Part shown: positions 1 through 7,724 of the stretch, one piece after another
Position numbering within the stretch: position 1 is the first letter of the stretch
How the letters are laid out: every line of letters begins with the position of its first letter
Assembly (NCBI RefSeq): GCF_016495725.1
Contig: NZ_CP054705.1
Span: 4,278,001-4,342,000 of the forward strand
DNA length: 64,000 bases
Direction of reading: 5' to 3'
From: Salicibibacter cibarius
GTDB taxonomy: Bacteria; Bacillota; Bacilli; Bacillales; Marinococcaceae
Notes under the pieces: generated by a model
The model's database searches: none
The model's input: the letters and a program-made list of their open reading frames with translations, nothing else
What the model was told of the DNA's origin: nothing
Translations under genes and position numbers: made by a program

Positions 1-134
1 AACAGACGATCCCCTTGTTCTTCATGGCCGTCGCGATAAAATTGGACAACCATCATCAAGGCATCAACGACCTGATCAATCCACTCTTCATACCGCCGAA
101 TAAAACGCTGTTGTTTTGATGTTAGTATCTCCAC
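1..134 (-). CDS. Hypothetical protein, N-terminal part (runs off the window)
   Basis: An open frame on the minus strand starts with GTG at 134 and leaves the window at base 1, giving about 44 residues beginning VEILTSKQQRFIRRYEEW. An AAAGGGG stretch lies about nine bases before the GTG. The visible part is an amphipathic, charged helix without membrane segments. It lies downstream of fliT, where B. subtilis has hpf, but the residues do not look like HPF. I do not recognise the family; its position suggests a flagellar chaperone-like helical protein, which is only inference. Confidence 0.55.
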   Translation of the reverse strand, partial: MEILTSKQQRFIRRYEEWIDQVVDALMMVVQFYRDGHEEQGDRL

Positions 135-772
135 GCCCAATCGCCCCTTTGAGGTTTATTAAGTGGGTGATACCCTTACCGCCAAAATTTTAAACCTAGA
201 ACTCCATGCCGCCCCTCTAGTGCAAAACGGCTGAAATAGGGAATCACCCTCGCCAAGGACGCTTTGGGTGATCAAATAAAGGGTATATGCCTTTAGAAAA
301 ACGTGACCTCTCCCAAAAAATGGCGAAAGTCCATGTCTTTTCTTATACGTTTATCCTTAAAGTGTAAAAAGGTATAACAGAGGATCATCAAATTTCTAAA
401 ATAGGCGTACACTGGCAGCTCCAGCGTCCTTAAAAAAAGCATGATCTTCGATATGGGGGACGTTGAAAGCTCTTGCGTCACTAGGAAAAGAAACATCCTC
501 AATTGTCTGTATCTATATTCCCACGACGGTGGTCGTACCAAATATGAGAGGGACGGGATGATATTGCTTACTTTGTTCCACGCGGAGCGGCTCGATCCGG
601 AAGAGGGATTACTAGCGCCCGCCCGATGCTGGGTGACCGATTAATTCAACCACCCTGCACTAGTTGCAGATTTCTCTCCCTTAAAGGAGCGAGCGGGAAC
701 GGTTCTCACAAGTAAAGAAGCAATGAGCTGAGCGCCTACCCCAGAGTTTAAGAGGATTAGGCGCTGCTTCAT
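135..772. other. Gene-poor stretch downstream of fliT
   Basis: No convincing gene is visible here. Short open frames on both strands (441-644 plus, 293-541 minus) lack family resemblance and good ribosome sites. Two structures stand out: a near-perfect inverted pair GGGTGATACCC (165-175) and GGGAATCACCC (239-249), and the hairpin at 731-765 next to fliT. The stretch may be a decayed insertion, but nothing identifies it. Confidence 0.4.
731..765 (-). terminator. Possible hairpin terminator after fliT
   Basis: AGCGCCTA (731-738) pairs with TAGGCGCT (758-765), leaving a 19-base loop. It starts a few bases beyond the fliT stop. The following bases are only modestly T-rich, so intrinsic termination is plausible but not certain. 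Confidence 0.4.
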
Positions 773-1129
773 TTAATTTTTCTTATCAAAATAAATCCCT
801 TCTAAAGTTGGCGAAGAAAAAGCGTTGGTATACCGATTTTCGACATGTAAACGGGCGCGGGTTTGATTTAAATCCCGGCCGATCTGTGCTTTGACAGCTC
901 TTATTTTTTCTTCGATCGAATCATTCATTTCCACCATTTCCTTGGCGATAGATGGTTCCACAGTAGATGGGGCCGATTTAAAAGAAGCCATCATAAGACC
1001 TCTCTTTTCCAACAGAAAATCAATGATATCAAGATAATCCTCACGCGCATCATCCGCAGATGGCAAAGGCTCATGCAGATGATTGTCCAGTTGCTTCGTC
1101 ACTTTATAAACTGCTCGCATCTCGCCCAT
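773..1129 (-). CDS. fliT: Flagellar export chaperone FliT
   Basis: This 118-residue, all-helical protein is the last gene of fliD-fliS-fliT, where FliT normally lies. FliT binds the cap protein FliD in the cytoplasm before export. The start ATG overlaps the fliS stop as TAATG, so translation is probably coupled. The C-terminal half (about 65-118) is the charged helix that binds FliD or FliI in the family. Sequence conservation of FliT is poor, so the call rests largely on length, helical character and operon position. Confidence 0.8.
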   Translation of the reverse strand: MGEMRAVYKVTKQLDNHLHEPLPSADDAREDYLDIIDFLLEKRGLMMASFKSAPSTVEPSIAKEMVEMNDSIEEKIRAVKAQIGRDLNQTRARLHVENRYTNAFSSPTLEGIYFDKKN

Positions 1130-1542
1130 TATCCATTAACACCCGATGCGTGTCTTTGTTTACGGTCAATCTTTATGACTTCTTTCCACGTATCACGAAA
1201 TTCAGTGATTATGGAAGCCGCTTCTTCCAATGCATTTGCATCATTATTAATATTTGCCCTTACAAGAGCATCAAAAGCGAAATCGTACAACTGCAGCATT
1301 TGTTGGGTCGTTTCATTCTCTACCCGAAGGGTGACCATCAGTTCACGTATGATCTTTTGTGCTTTCGTGATATTGAAGTTTTTTGCTTCATAATCTTTTT
1401 TTTCCATGGCATTTGCGGAAAGCCGGATAAATTTCAAACATCCATTATAGAGCATTAACGTTAATTCCCCGGGAGAAGCTGTTTGAAAAGCATTTTGTTG
1501 ATATACGGCACGCGTTTGCGTGCCCATTCCCCCATCATACAT
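1129..1542 (-). CDS. fliS: Flagellar export chaperone FliS
   Basis: FliS binds the C-terminal end of flagellin in the cytoplasm and keeps it unfolded until export. The 137-residue protein carries the family N-terminus YQQNAFQTASPGELTLMLYNG and the helical core with KAQKIIRELMVTL. The ATG at 1542 has AGGGGGA six bases upstream; a second in-frame ATG four codons on (MGTQTRAVY) could also serve. fliD ends 11 bases upstream and fliT overlaps by one base, so the three are one operon. The flagellin client is not encoded in this window. Confidence 0.95.
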   Translation of the reverse strand: MYDGGMGTQTRAVYQQNAFQTASPGELTLMLYNGCLKFIRLSANAMEKKDYEAKNFNITKAQKIIRELMVTLRVENETTQQMLQLYDFAFDALVRANINNDANALEEAASIITEFRDTWKEVIKIDRKQRHASGVNG

Positions 1543-1553
1543 TCGTATTCCCC

Positions 1554-3326
1554 CTACATCATTTGATTGCCGTCACCAAACATAAAATTCATAAGCATTT
1601 GATTTTGGTTGTTCGCTTCGCTGATTGCTTGCTCCATAGCAGTAAATTGGCGCCAATACCGATTTTCGATCTGTTCCAAACGACGATCAAAGTTTTCAAT
1701 CTGATCATCAAGCTGATTAATTTCACGACCCAATGAGAATTGATGGTTCTGATACCGCCCATTGGATCCCCCGGCTTCCCTGGAAATCGCTTCTTCCATA
1801 TCAGTGGCCGTCTCACGCAAATTCCTGGCAATTCCACTCTCCGCACCGCTTTGGGAAAAGAAGTTAAACGCTCCTTCCGGATCTTCTTCAACGGCCGAAC
1901 GTAACTCCCCTTCATCAATTTCCAATCTGCCGCGTTCCAGATAATCATTCGAAGTCGCAATCCCCAGATCGCTCAAATGCTCGATATCCGATCCTTCCAC
2001 ATTGACGGTTTCATAAAGATTCTCGCGCATTCGGTTCATGAAATTTCCCAATTGGCGATCGTGTCTTAATAAGCCGCTTTGTGCCTGTTCCTCCCAAAGT
2101 TCAATCTCGTGTTCAGTCATTTCCCGGCGTTGTTCATCCGTAAGCGGGGGGTAATCGCGATTTCGGGTTTCTCCGAGTTTCTCGTGAACCTCTGTCAGCA
2201 AAGCATTATATTCATCCACAAATTCAGTGATGTTTTCCACGATTGCATCTGTGTCCACCGATGATGAAACGGTGACAGACTCGTCAAATGCATCATGCAA
2301 GGTGACCGTTAAATTATCCATCGTGAACGTGTTGGAGCGGCGCTCGGTTTCCAAGCCATTGATTGTAAACTTAGCGTTTTGTGCTCCTTGATCCGCATCG
2401 TTGCCCAAGTTTAGAACGTCTGTAAAAAAACTGTCTTCATCAAATTTAATTTCTTGGCCGCCGTCCGGATTAAAAACCCCCGTTTCCGCGCGGGAAACGG
2501 AAACTTGATCAGAATGGCTATCATAAAAAGCGTTTATGCCAATATCGCTGTTATTAAATTCATTGAGAACATTTTGCAGATTGTCTTCCTCTGTGATGAA
2601 CCCTTCATGGCGGCGTACCTCTCCGTCTTCCCCGAAGGTTTCGGCACCCGCGAACATAAACCGTCCTTCTCCATCATCATCCACATACTGAACTTCAACA
2701 CGAGCGCCGTTCGCAATAGGTTCTGCAAACGTTAAGGTTTGGTCATTAGCGCCCAGTAACACTTCCCCTTCTCCCGGATCTCCTTCTCTAATAACTTTAT
2801 GGGAAACACCATCCACATTTACAATCACATAGTCATCATTAAGGCTTGTGTCTTCGGCAAATTCAAAAGTCGTTGTCTCTCCATCGCCTCGCAAAAGTTC
2901 AGTGTGGACCGTCCCGTCCTCCCAATTTAATCCTTCCAACTCCCCTAAAGGCTGTGAAGGATCAAATTCCTCATCCCCTTCGCTAATCGGGGCGTCACTC
3001 TGCGTCGTAGCCGCCGTTGCCAACTGGCTGACTTCAGATACAGTATACTGTGAATTACCGGTACCGGAAGAGGAAATCACGGAAACGAGCGAATCGTTCG
3101 AAGATGTCCCCGTCCTTTGAAGAAAACTGCTTGGCGTCAGAAGCCGATCAAACACAGATTCTTCGAAGGCGCTAACCTGCGTGTTTAACTCACGATAAGC
3201 ATCTACCTGCCAATTTGTAAACATTTGTTCTTGAACATATCGATCCTGCGGCACACGTTCGGCCCTCATTAGATCATCAACCATTTGGTCGATATCCATC
3301 CCGGAAGCCATCCCCGTTACTCTCAT
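1554..3326 (-). CDS. fliD: Flagellar hook-associated protein 2 (filament cap) FliD
   Basis: FliD forms the cap at the filament tip that folds flagellin after export. The N-terminus MRVTGMASGMDIDQMVDDLM is the conserved D0 start, and the end (NRYWRQFTAMEQAISEANNQNQ, about 555-580) is the conserved C-terminal coiled coil. The protein has 590 residues against about 500 in B. subtilis; the extra length is in the exposed middle domains (about 100-330), which are very rich in Asp and Glu. This acidity fits a salt-adapted surface protein. It leads fliS and fliT. Confidence 0.96.
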   Translation of the reverse strand: MRVTGMASGMDIDQMVDDLMRAERVPQDRYVQEQMFTNWQVDAYRELNTQVSAFEESVFDRLLTPSSFLQRTGTSSNDSLVSVISSSGTGNSQYTVSEVSQLATAATTQSDAPISEGDEEFDPSQPLGELEGLNWEDGTVHTELLRGDGETTTFEFAEDTSLNDDYVIVNVDGVSHKVIREGDPGEGEVLLGANDQTLTFAEPIANGARVEVQYVDDDGEGRFMFAGAETFGEDGEVRRHEGFITEEDNLQNVLNEFNNSDIGINAFYDSHSDQVSVSRAETGVFNPDGGQEIKFDEDSFFTDVLNLGNDADQGAQNAKFTINGLETERRSNTFTMDNLTVTLHDAFDESVTVSSSVDTDAIVENITEFVDEYNALLTEVHEKLGETRNRDYPPLTDEQRREMTEHEIELWEEQAQSGLLRHDRQLGNFMNRMRENLYETVNVEGSDIEHLSDLGIATSNDYLERGRLEIDEGELRSAVEEDPEGAFNFFSQSGAESGIARNLRETATDMEEAISREAGGSNGRYQNHQFSLGREINQLDDQIENFDRRLEQIENRYWRQFTAMEQAISEANNQNQMLMNFMFGDGNQMM

Positions 3327-3352
3327 TTGCCAGTCACATCCTTAGTTAAAAA

Positions 3353-3691
3353 TTACCATTGTTCATCTACGATGATACCTGCTTGTTTTAAAATAGCCGC
3401 TGTCATGTCAAGCAACTTTTCAGGTGGGATTTCCCGCAATATTTCCTCGGAAAAACGATCGACCACATGCACATAAATACGGTCCAAATCCTCGTGAATA
3501 TTAAATCGTAAAGACGTCGGGGTTCTTTCCAGAATATCGTTGAATTCTTCAACGTAGTCTTCCATTTGCTTTTGCCCGAACCTATCATGTTTTTTCTCAA
3601 TCCTTTGTGCATGCTCATTCGCTAACGATAGAAACCGTTGCATCGGAAAGGTGCTTCCCCCTCCTGCGGAAGTGATTGGACTGGAATCCAT
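3353..3691 (-). CDS. flaG: Flagellar protein FlaG
   Basis: This 112-residue protein ends in the FlaG core: LRFNIHEDLDRIYVHVVDRF, then EEILREIPPEKLLDMTAAI. FlaG (YvyC in B. subtilis) affects filament length and lies directly before fliD in Bacillus, as here. The N-terminal half is a charged linker and helix. Only 26 bases separate it from fliD, so they are likely cotranscribed. Confidence 0.9.
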   Translation of the reverse strand: MDSSPITSAGGGSTFPMQRFLSLANEHAQRIEKKHDRFGQKQMEDYVEEFNDILERTPTSLRFNIHEDLDRIYVHVVDRFSEEILREIPPEKLLDMTAAILKQAGIIVDEQW

Positions 3692-3741
3692 GATCGCCCC
3701 TCCTGGCCTTCTTTGTTATTTTTTAAATGCATCGTCAAATG

Positions 3742-4086
3742 CTATTTCGGAAAAAGCCCTTCCTGAAACCGTTTTAAGGCCGGGATCAAATGGTGCTCCA
3801 GCATCTCCTCCGCCTTCTCGAATTGTTTGAATTCCACGGCCGTTTTTGCATCTTGAAGCTCGCGCTTCACCCGTGTGAGTCGTGCCTTTATATTCCCCTT
3901 TTGTCTATACCCTTCTATCGTTAAAGCTGTCATCTCCAACTGTTCATAACTGTCCATCATCTGTTCGAATAATGGTAACATCTGCTCCTTGCTGTTTTGT
4001 TCCATCGTACGTAAACTATCTTCCATTTCGTTAATTAAGCGTTCACAAGTAAAATTGACTTTTTTAAACATGCCCCCATCATTCAT
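3742..4086 (-). CDS. Small helical protein of the flagellar cluster, function unknown
   Basis: A 114-residue, fully helical, charged protein (MNDGGMFKKVNFTCERLINE at the start) precedes flaG on the same strand with a 50-base gap. It has no membrane segment or signal peptide. Its size, heptad-like pattern and position recall flagellar chaperones (FliT-like), but I cannot assign it to a named family. GGGGTTG lies shortly before the ATG. It is probably the first gene of the flaG-fliD-fliS-fliT unit. Confidence 0.7.
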   Translation of the reverse strand: MNDGGMFKKVNFTCERLINEMEDSLRTMEQNSKEQMLPLFEQMMDSYEQLEMTALTIEGYRQKGNIKARLTRVKRELQDAKTAVEFKQFEKAEEMLEHHLIPALKRFQEGLFPK

Positions 4087-4334
4087 TTCTTTACAACCCC
4101 ATTGTATTTTTTTGCTGGTAAGAAAGTATAAATCAACTTTATTACCTGCATAAGTGCAACTAACGTACCGCCAGTGGTCTTATTATTATTATCGGCTATA
4201 AGTGCCAAACTTTTAGATTCCCATTATTATGTTTCATAATTCTCATAATATGAATTTTGAGATATTATTCTTTTAATTAGGTCAATGATCTATTATAATA
4301 GGGGCAAATATAAAATTATAGGGTGATAAGGCCT

Positions 4335-4790
4335 ATGGAAAAATCAATAAGGGCAAGGTACCGGGTGAGCGCCAAAACGATGGCAATTTTGCCGGATACA
4401 CAAGGTTCAATCATTTATGAGCGAGAGCAAACAGTTGTGTATTGCCGGGAACGACCGCTACATATCATTCGACGATCATGTTTGGATGGGGGAGCATCAT
4501 TGGAGGGGAGGTTAGATGCCGTGCGGCATAAAACAAAACTGGGAAGGAAGCTCCCCATCCCGATTAATGTGGAAGAAAATTGGTTTGCGTTTCCAACATC
4601 AGGATTACGTGATCATGATTGTTGCTGGGTATTTTATCATCATATTGACACCGTTGTAGCTTCCCACGGAGGATTGTGCAATATTTATTTCCATGACCAA
4701 CAAATGATTTCTGTAAAAAAAAGCCTGTATACGCTAAATAGACAAATGCAACGAACAGGCTGGATTATGTCATTGTTTCTATTTCGATAA
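4335..4790 (+). CDS. comK: Competence transcription factor ComK
   Basis: ComK activates the DNA-uptake genes and its own gene in Bacillus. The 151-residue product shows the family pattern: AKTMAILPD near the N-terminus, then PLHIIRRSC, then RKLPIPINVEENWFAFPT followed by a Cys-Trp at about residues 98-99, and QMQRTGWIM near the end. It is shorter than B. subtilis ComK (about 192), lacking the C-terminal region, as is common outside the B. subtilis group. I chose ATG 4335 because AGGGTGAT lies seven bases before it; an in-frame GTG at 4323 has a poorer site. TATTATAAT about 35 bases upstream is a likely -10 region. The genome also holds comFA and comFC, expected targets. Confidence 0.88.
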   Translation: MEKSIRARYRVSAKTMAILPDTQGSIIYEREQTVVYCRERPLHIIRRSCLDGGASLEGRLDAVRHKTKLGRKLPIPINVEENWFAFPTSGLRDHDCCWVFYHHIDTVVASHGGLCNIYFHDQQMISVKKSLYTLNRQMQRTGWIMSLFLFR

Positions 4791-4827
4791 CGTAGTGGGA
4801 GCCACAGGTGATTCCACCAAGAATCGT

Positions 4828-5529
4828 CTAACCGTCGTATAGCCATCCCAGTTCTATGACCCGTTTTACCGTGTGGGTGCGATCGTTGGCATCCATTTTT
4901 TTCGTTATTTGACTGACATGATTATTCACTGTAGACACCGATAAGTAATCGTCTTCAGCAATTTTTCGGTTGCTTTTTCCTTTTAATAAAGCATCAAGTA
5001 CTCGGCGTTCCGAAGCGGTAAGCTTTTCCGATGCCTTTGCATTATCCAAGTAAAGAACCCCGTCATCATGATCGGCAATCGCGGATGGATCATGGTCTTC
5101 CTTACCGGAATTGCTCCGTCGCACAGCTTGTAACAAGTCGTTCTGCAACAATGGATCCACATACGTTTTATACAATCGTGCCACAGAAAAATGTTGGATC
5201 ATTTGCCGAAATGATTGGTTGATCGAAAACAAGATCATAACTTCTGATTCCATCGTTCTCTCCATTAGACCAGGAGAATGGGGAGGAATAATCGCACACA
5301 GACGGTATGCGTTCGCTAAAGCATGCAACACCCCGCTTTCCAACAATCGAAAACTCTCTTCCACTGATAAAACAATCACCTTTTCTTGACTTCGCGGCTT
5401 CTTTTTCGGTAAACGTCTGTGAAATTCTGCATAATATCCATTCTCCTGTAGGGCCGTTAGTAAATAATCATCATTTTTTTGGCCACTAAGCTGCAACCAT
5501 AAATAATGATGTTGAGTTTTCCCCAGCAT
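4828..5529 (-). CDS. LuxR/NarL-type HTH transcriptional regulator
   Basis: The C-terminal 65 residues form a GerE/LuxR helix-turn-helix: LTASERRVLDALLKGKSNRK, then STVNNHVSQITKKMDANDRT. The N-terminal 150 residues have receiver-like length but no recognisable acidic pocket or phosphorylatable Asp context such as the one in the DegU of this window. ATG 5529 has GGAGG nine bases upstream. It is convergent with comK and paralogous in its HTH to the regulator at 44557-45231. Target genes are unknown. A 19-bp palindrome (5558-5576) just upstream may be an operator. Confidence 0.8.
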   Translation of the reverse strand: MLGKTQHHYLWLQLSGQKNDDYLLTALQENGYYAEFHRRLPKKKPRSQEKVIVLSVEESFRLLESGVLHALANAYRLCAIIPPHSPGLMERTMESEVMILFSINQSFRQMIQHFSVARLYKTYVDPLLQNDLLQAVRRSNSGKEDHDPSAIADHDDGVLYLDNAKASEKLTASERRVLDALLKGKSNRKIAEDDYLSVSTVNNHVSQITKKMDANDRTHTVKRVIELGWLYDG

Positions 5530-5557
5530 CAAGGGTTTCCTCCTCTATATGTACATT

Positions 5558-5576
5558 TAAATAAACGTTTGTTTAA
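5558..5576. promoter_or_regulatory. Palindromic motif upstream of the LuxR-type gene, repeated at 62087
   Basis: TAAATAAACGTTTGTTTAA is an imperfect palindrome centred on AACGTT and lies about 30 bases before the regulator start. An identical 19-base copy occurs at 62087-62105. The shape is that of a dimeric repressor operator; the protein that would bind it is unknown. Confidence 0.4.
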
Positions 5577-5698
5577 ATGTTGGGACCGCGTGCATAAACT
5601 GGATTTCCTTACCATCTGCAAATCGTAGCAATGTTTGCTTAAAGCAGCAAGGGGCGATAATCATAAAGTAATCATGAAGCTGAGAAAAAAGACCTGTG

Positions 5699-5848
5699 TT
5701 TATTCAGGGTCAACACTAAAATCTATGGTTGAAAATAGATGTAATCATGATCGATGTAACCGCTACGGAAAACACTACGCTAGCTCGTGTTATTACCATA
5801 ATTATTCACGGATATCAACGATAGATTTTGGTGAAGACCCTTTATTCA
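5699..5848. mobile_element. 134-bp MITE with 8-bp target duplication next to csrA
   Basis: The element at 5707-5840 begins GGGTCAACACTAAAATCTAT and ends ATAGATTTTGGTGAAGACCC, which are inverted copies with about 17 of 20 positions matching. It is flanked on both sides by TTTATTCA (5699-5706 and 5841-5848), a clean 8-bp target duplication. It has no transposase gene, so it is non-autonomous. GG-starting ends of this kind with 8-bp duplications resemble the ISL3 family; that assignment is inference. The right duplication contains the csrA stop codon. Confidence 0.85.
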
Positions 5849-6063
5849 TTAAACGAAAACGATGATGGGATTTTCGCCGAAGAAATGGCGGCAACTTTAT
5901 TTTCCTCCTGGATAGAATCGTAGATTTCTTTCCGGTGAATGTCCACATGTCTCGGTGCGTCTATGCCTAATTTCACTTGATCTCCTTCAACACTGACAAT
6001 TTTCACTTCGATTCCATCGCCGATTTGTATCGATTCATCATGTTTGCGAGTGAGTATGAGCAT
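5842..6063 (-). CDS. csrA: Carbon storage regulator CsrA
   Basis: CsrA is a small RNA-binding dimer that blocks translation of target mRNAs; in Bacillus it represses flagellin (hag) mRNA and is antagonised by FliW. The 73-residue protein starts [20 protein letters not shown] and keeps the fold through [19 protein letters not shown]. It overlaps the end of fliW by 26 bases. The ribosome site AAAGGAG is unusually far (13 bases) from the ATG, and GGAG can pair with CTCC in between. The stop codon lies inside a MITE target duplication. Confidence 0.95.
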   Translation of the reverse strand: MLILTRKHDESIQIGDGIEVKIVSVEGDQVKLGIDAPRHVDIHRKEIYDSIQEENKVAAISSAKIPSSFSFNE

Positions 6064-6505
6064 GCCGGGAGGAAGACTCCTTTCTTTGCAAGAGTGGATA
6101 TTGCCGGGAATATTCGCTGTCTTGCAGGATATATTGCTTGCCTTTTTTTACATCCACATTTAAAACAAGGGGCGCCGCCAAATTTGCCGTCGAAGTCTCG
6201 AAGGGGTCTTTTATCGTTAGGATTATCCATAAGGAAGCCTGCTTTGTGTCCGTTAACTGCAAGGGCTCGGTAACGGACGCAGGCAACTCTATTTGGTAAT
6301 CCGGGAAAATAGAAAAGATTTCACAAACGAAAAAGGCAACTTCCGCGGTGTGAACCGATTGCAGTACGTAAAACGGACCTTTGTAATGCTGTAAGATCCA
6401 ACGTGTTTCGTTTTCAAAGGCCGGTAACCCATTTGGAAAATCAATCACCTCTGATTCAGAGACTTCAATTTCTCCATTGTATTTCGTTGAGATTTTCAAG
6501 CTCAT
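6038..6505 (-). CDS. fliW: Flagellar assembly factor FliW
   Basis: FliW binds flagellin and, when free, binds CsrA and relieves its repression of flagellin synthesis. The 155-residue protein contains [20 protein letters not shown], a hallmark of the family, and a C-terminal [20 protein letters not shown]. It overlaps csrA, so the partner switch is translated from one mRNA. The tail ([12 protein letters not shown]) is extra. A terminator after flgL separates it from the flgK-flgL side. Confidence 0.95.
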   Translation of the reverse strand: MSLKISTKYNGEIEVSESEVIDFPNGLPAFENETRWILQHYKGPFYVLQSVHTAEVAFFVCEIFSIFPDYQIELPASVTEPLQLTDTKQASLWIILTIKDPFETSTANLAAPLVLNVDVKKGKQYILQDSEYSRQYPLLQRKESSSRHAHTHSQT

Positions 6506-6555
6506 CCTTCCTTTCCCTACGCGCGATTACTCTTATATTCTAGCATGTTTTTAAA

Positions 6556-6588
6556 CGAAAAAAAGAAGCAAACCAACGAGGTTTGCCG
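6556..6588 (-). terminator. Intrinsic terminator after flgL
   Basis: On the minus strand GCAAACC pairs with GGTTTGC around a five-base loop (6568-6586), followed by TTCTTTTTTT. It lies 17 bases beyond the flgL stop and separates flgL from fliW-csrA. Confidence 0.8.
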
Positions 6589-6604
6589 AATCATTAAGCG
6601 TGCA

Positions 6605-7492
6605 TTATCTTAAGAAATCCATCAAACTTGGTTGAATAATCCGTGCACCAGCCGATAAGGCAGCTTGATGCAAACTTTCTTGGGTGACGAGATCCATAAT
6701 GACTTCGGCGAAATCCGCATCTTCATTGTCAGACATGATCCGGGTCGCGATCTCGTTTTGGTCCCCTAAGCGACCTTCGATCATTTCAACCCTGTTCACC
6801 CTTGCGCCGAGTTCCGCTTCAACACGCAATACCTCATCCAAATGCCCGTCAATCGTTGATAAAAAAGCATCGAACGTTTCGTCGGACGTGTCAGGATCTT
6901 CGAGTTTGCTTTCAAGTTCTTGTAGATCGGTGAACATCTCCTCATGAAACACTTGATCTGCAGATACGTTAATCGGAACTTCAACCCCATCCATCAATTC
7001 GAGTGTTACCTCACCCGTGCCCGTGTCTGGGTCCGGGAAATTTCCTTCCGCAAGATCCACAGGCGGATTCGCTGTATCTGTTCCATTAAAGATATATTTA
7101 TTGTTTACTTGCGTGTTTGCCAGATCTTCGATATGACTGATGAGCTGACCAACTTCTTCAGCGATCGCCTGCCGCTGGGTTTCATCATACGTATCATTGG
7201 ATGCTTGTAAAGTAATTTCCCGCATTCGTTGCATCGCCTGATTTACTGTGTCAAGAGAACTGTCAGTACTTTCCATCCATGATTTTGCTTCCGAAACATT
7301 TCGTTCGTATTGCTCAATCCCGCGCAATTCCGTGCGATGACGCATGCTGCTCGTTGCCACCACCGGATCTTGGGATGGGTGGTTAATCTTTTTACCGGTG
7401 GAAAGCTGTTCCTGTAAGTTTGCGAGTTTACCATTGTTCTTTTGTATATTTATTAGCGTTTGACTGGAAATCATCGACTGCGTGACCCGCAT
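6605..7492 (-). CDS. flgL: Flagellar hook-associated protein 3 FlgL
   Basis: FlgL is the junction protein between hook and filament. The N-terminus MRVTQSMISSQTLINIQKNN and the C-terminal helix (MDLVTQESLHQAALSAGARI) match the flagellin-like D0/D1 ends that form the coiled coil. Length 295 is typical. The central domain (about 150-235) is acidic. It follows flgK after a 232-base gap and ends at a strong terminator. Confidence 0.96.
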   Translation of the reverse strand: MRVTQSMISSQTLINIQKNNGKLANLQEQLSTGKKINHPSQDPVVATSSMRHRTELRGIEQYERNVSEAKSWMESTDSSLDTVNQAMQRMREITLQASNDTYDETQRQAIAEEVGQLISHIEDLANTQVNNKYIFNGTDTANPPVDLAEGNFPDPDTGTGEVTLELMDGVEVPINVSADQVFHEEMFTDLQELESKLEDPDTSDETFDAFLSTIDGHLDEVLRVEAELGARVNRVEMIEGRLGDQNEIATRIMSDNEDADFAEVIMDLVTQESLHQAALSAGARIIQPSLMDFLR

Positions 7493-7724
7493 GCGCTCTC
7501 CTCCCTTCTTTTATACCGGTGGTAAGCGCCCGCTTTGCCGGAAGTCAGACATCGGAAGCCGGAAATCGGAAGATGCTGAAAAAAGCCTTTCCGACCTGGC
7601 CTTTGAAATCTAGCCTCCGCATACGCGGGCGACTAACACCCCGATTCGCGACGCACAGGATGTGACGCTTTTAGCCGACTTCCTTATCCAGAGGGAGAGG
7701 AACCCCTCTGATGGAAGTTTTACT
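7493..7724. other. Intergenic region between flgK and flgL with short repeats and a hairpin
   Basis: No gene is seen. The stretch holds repeated TCGGAAG/CCGGAA words (7540-7575) and a hairpin at about 7690-7713 in which AGAGGG pairs with CCCTCT, close to the flgK stop. There is no T-run, so the hairpin is more likely an mRNA-processing or stabilising structure than a terminator. Confidence 0.45.

Noticed and set aside
293-644. Open frames on both strands downstream of fliT (82 and 67 codons)
   Set aside because: They overlap each other, lack ribosome sites and show no family motif.
5635-5865. Plus-strand frame of 76 codons near csrA
   Set aside because: It runs through the MITE and into csrA antisense; its codons come from the element.
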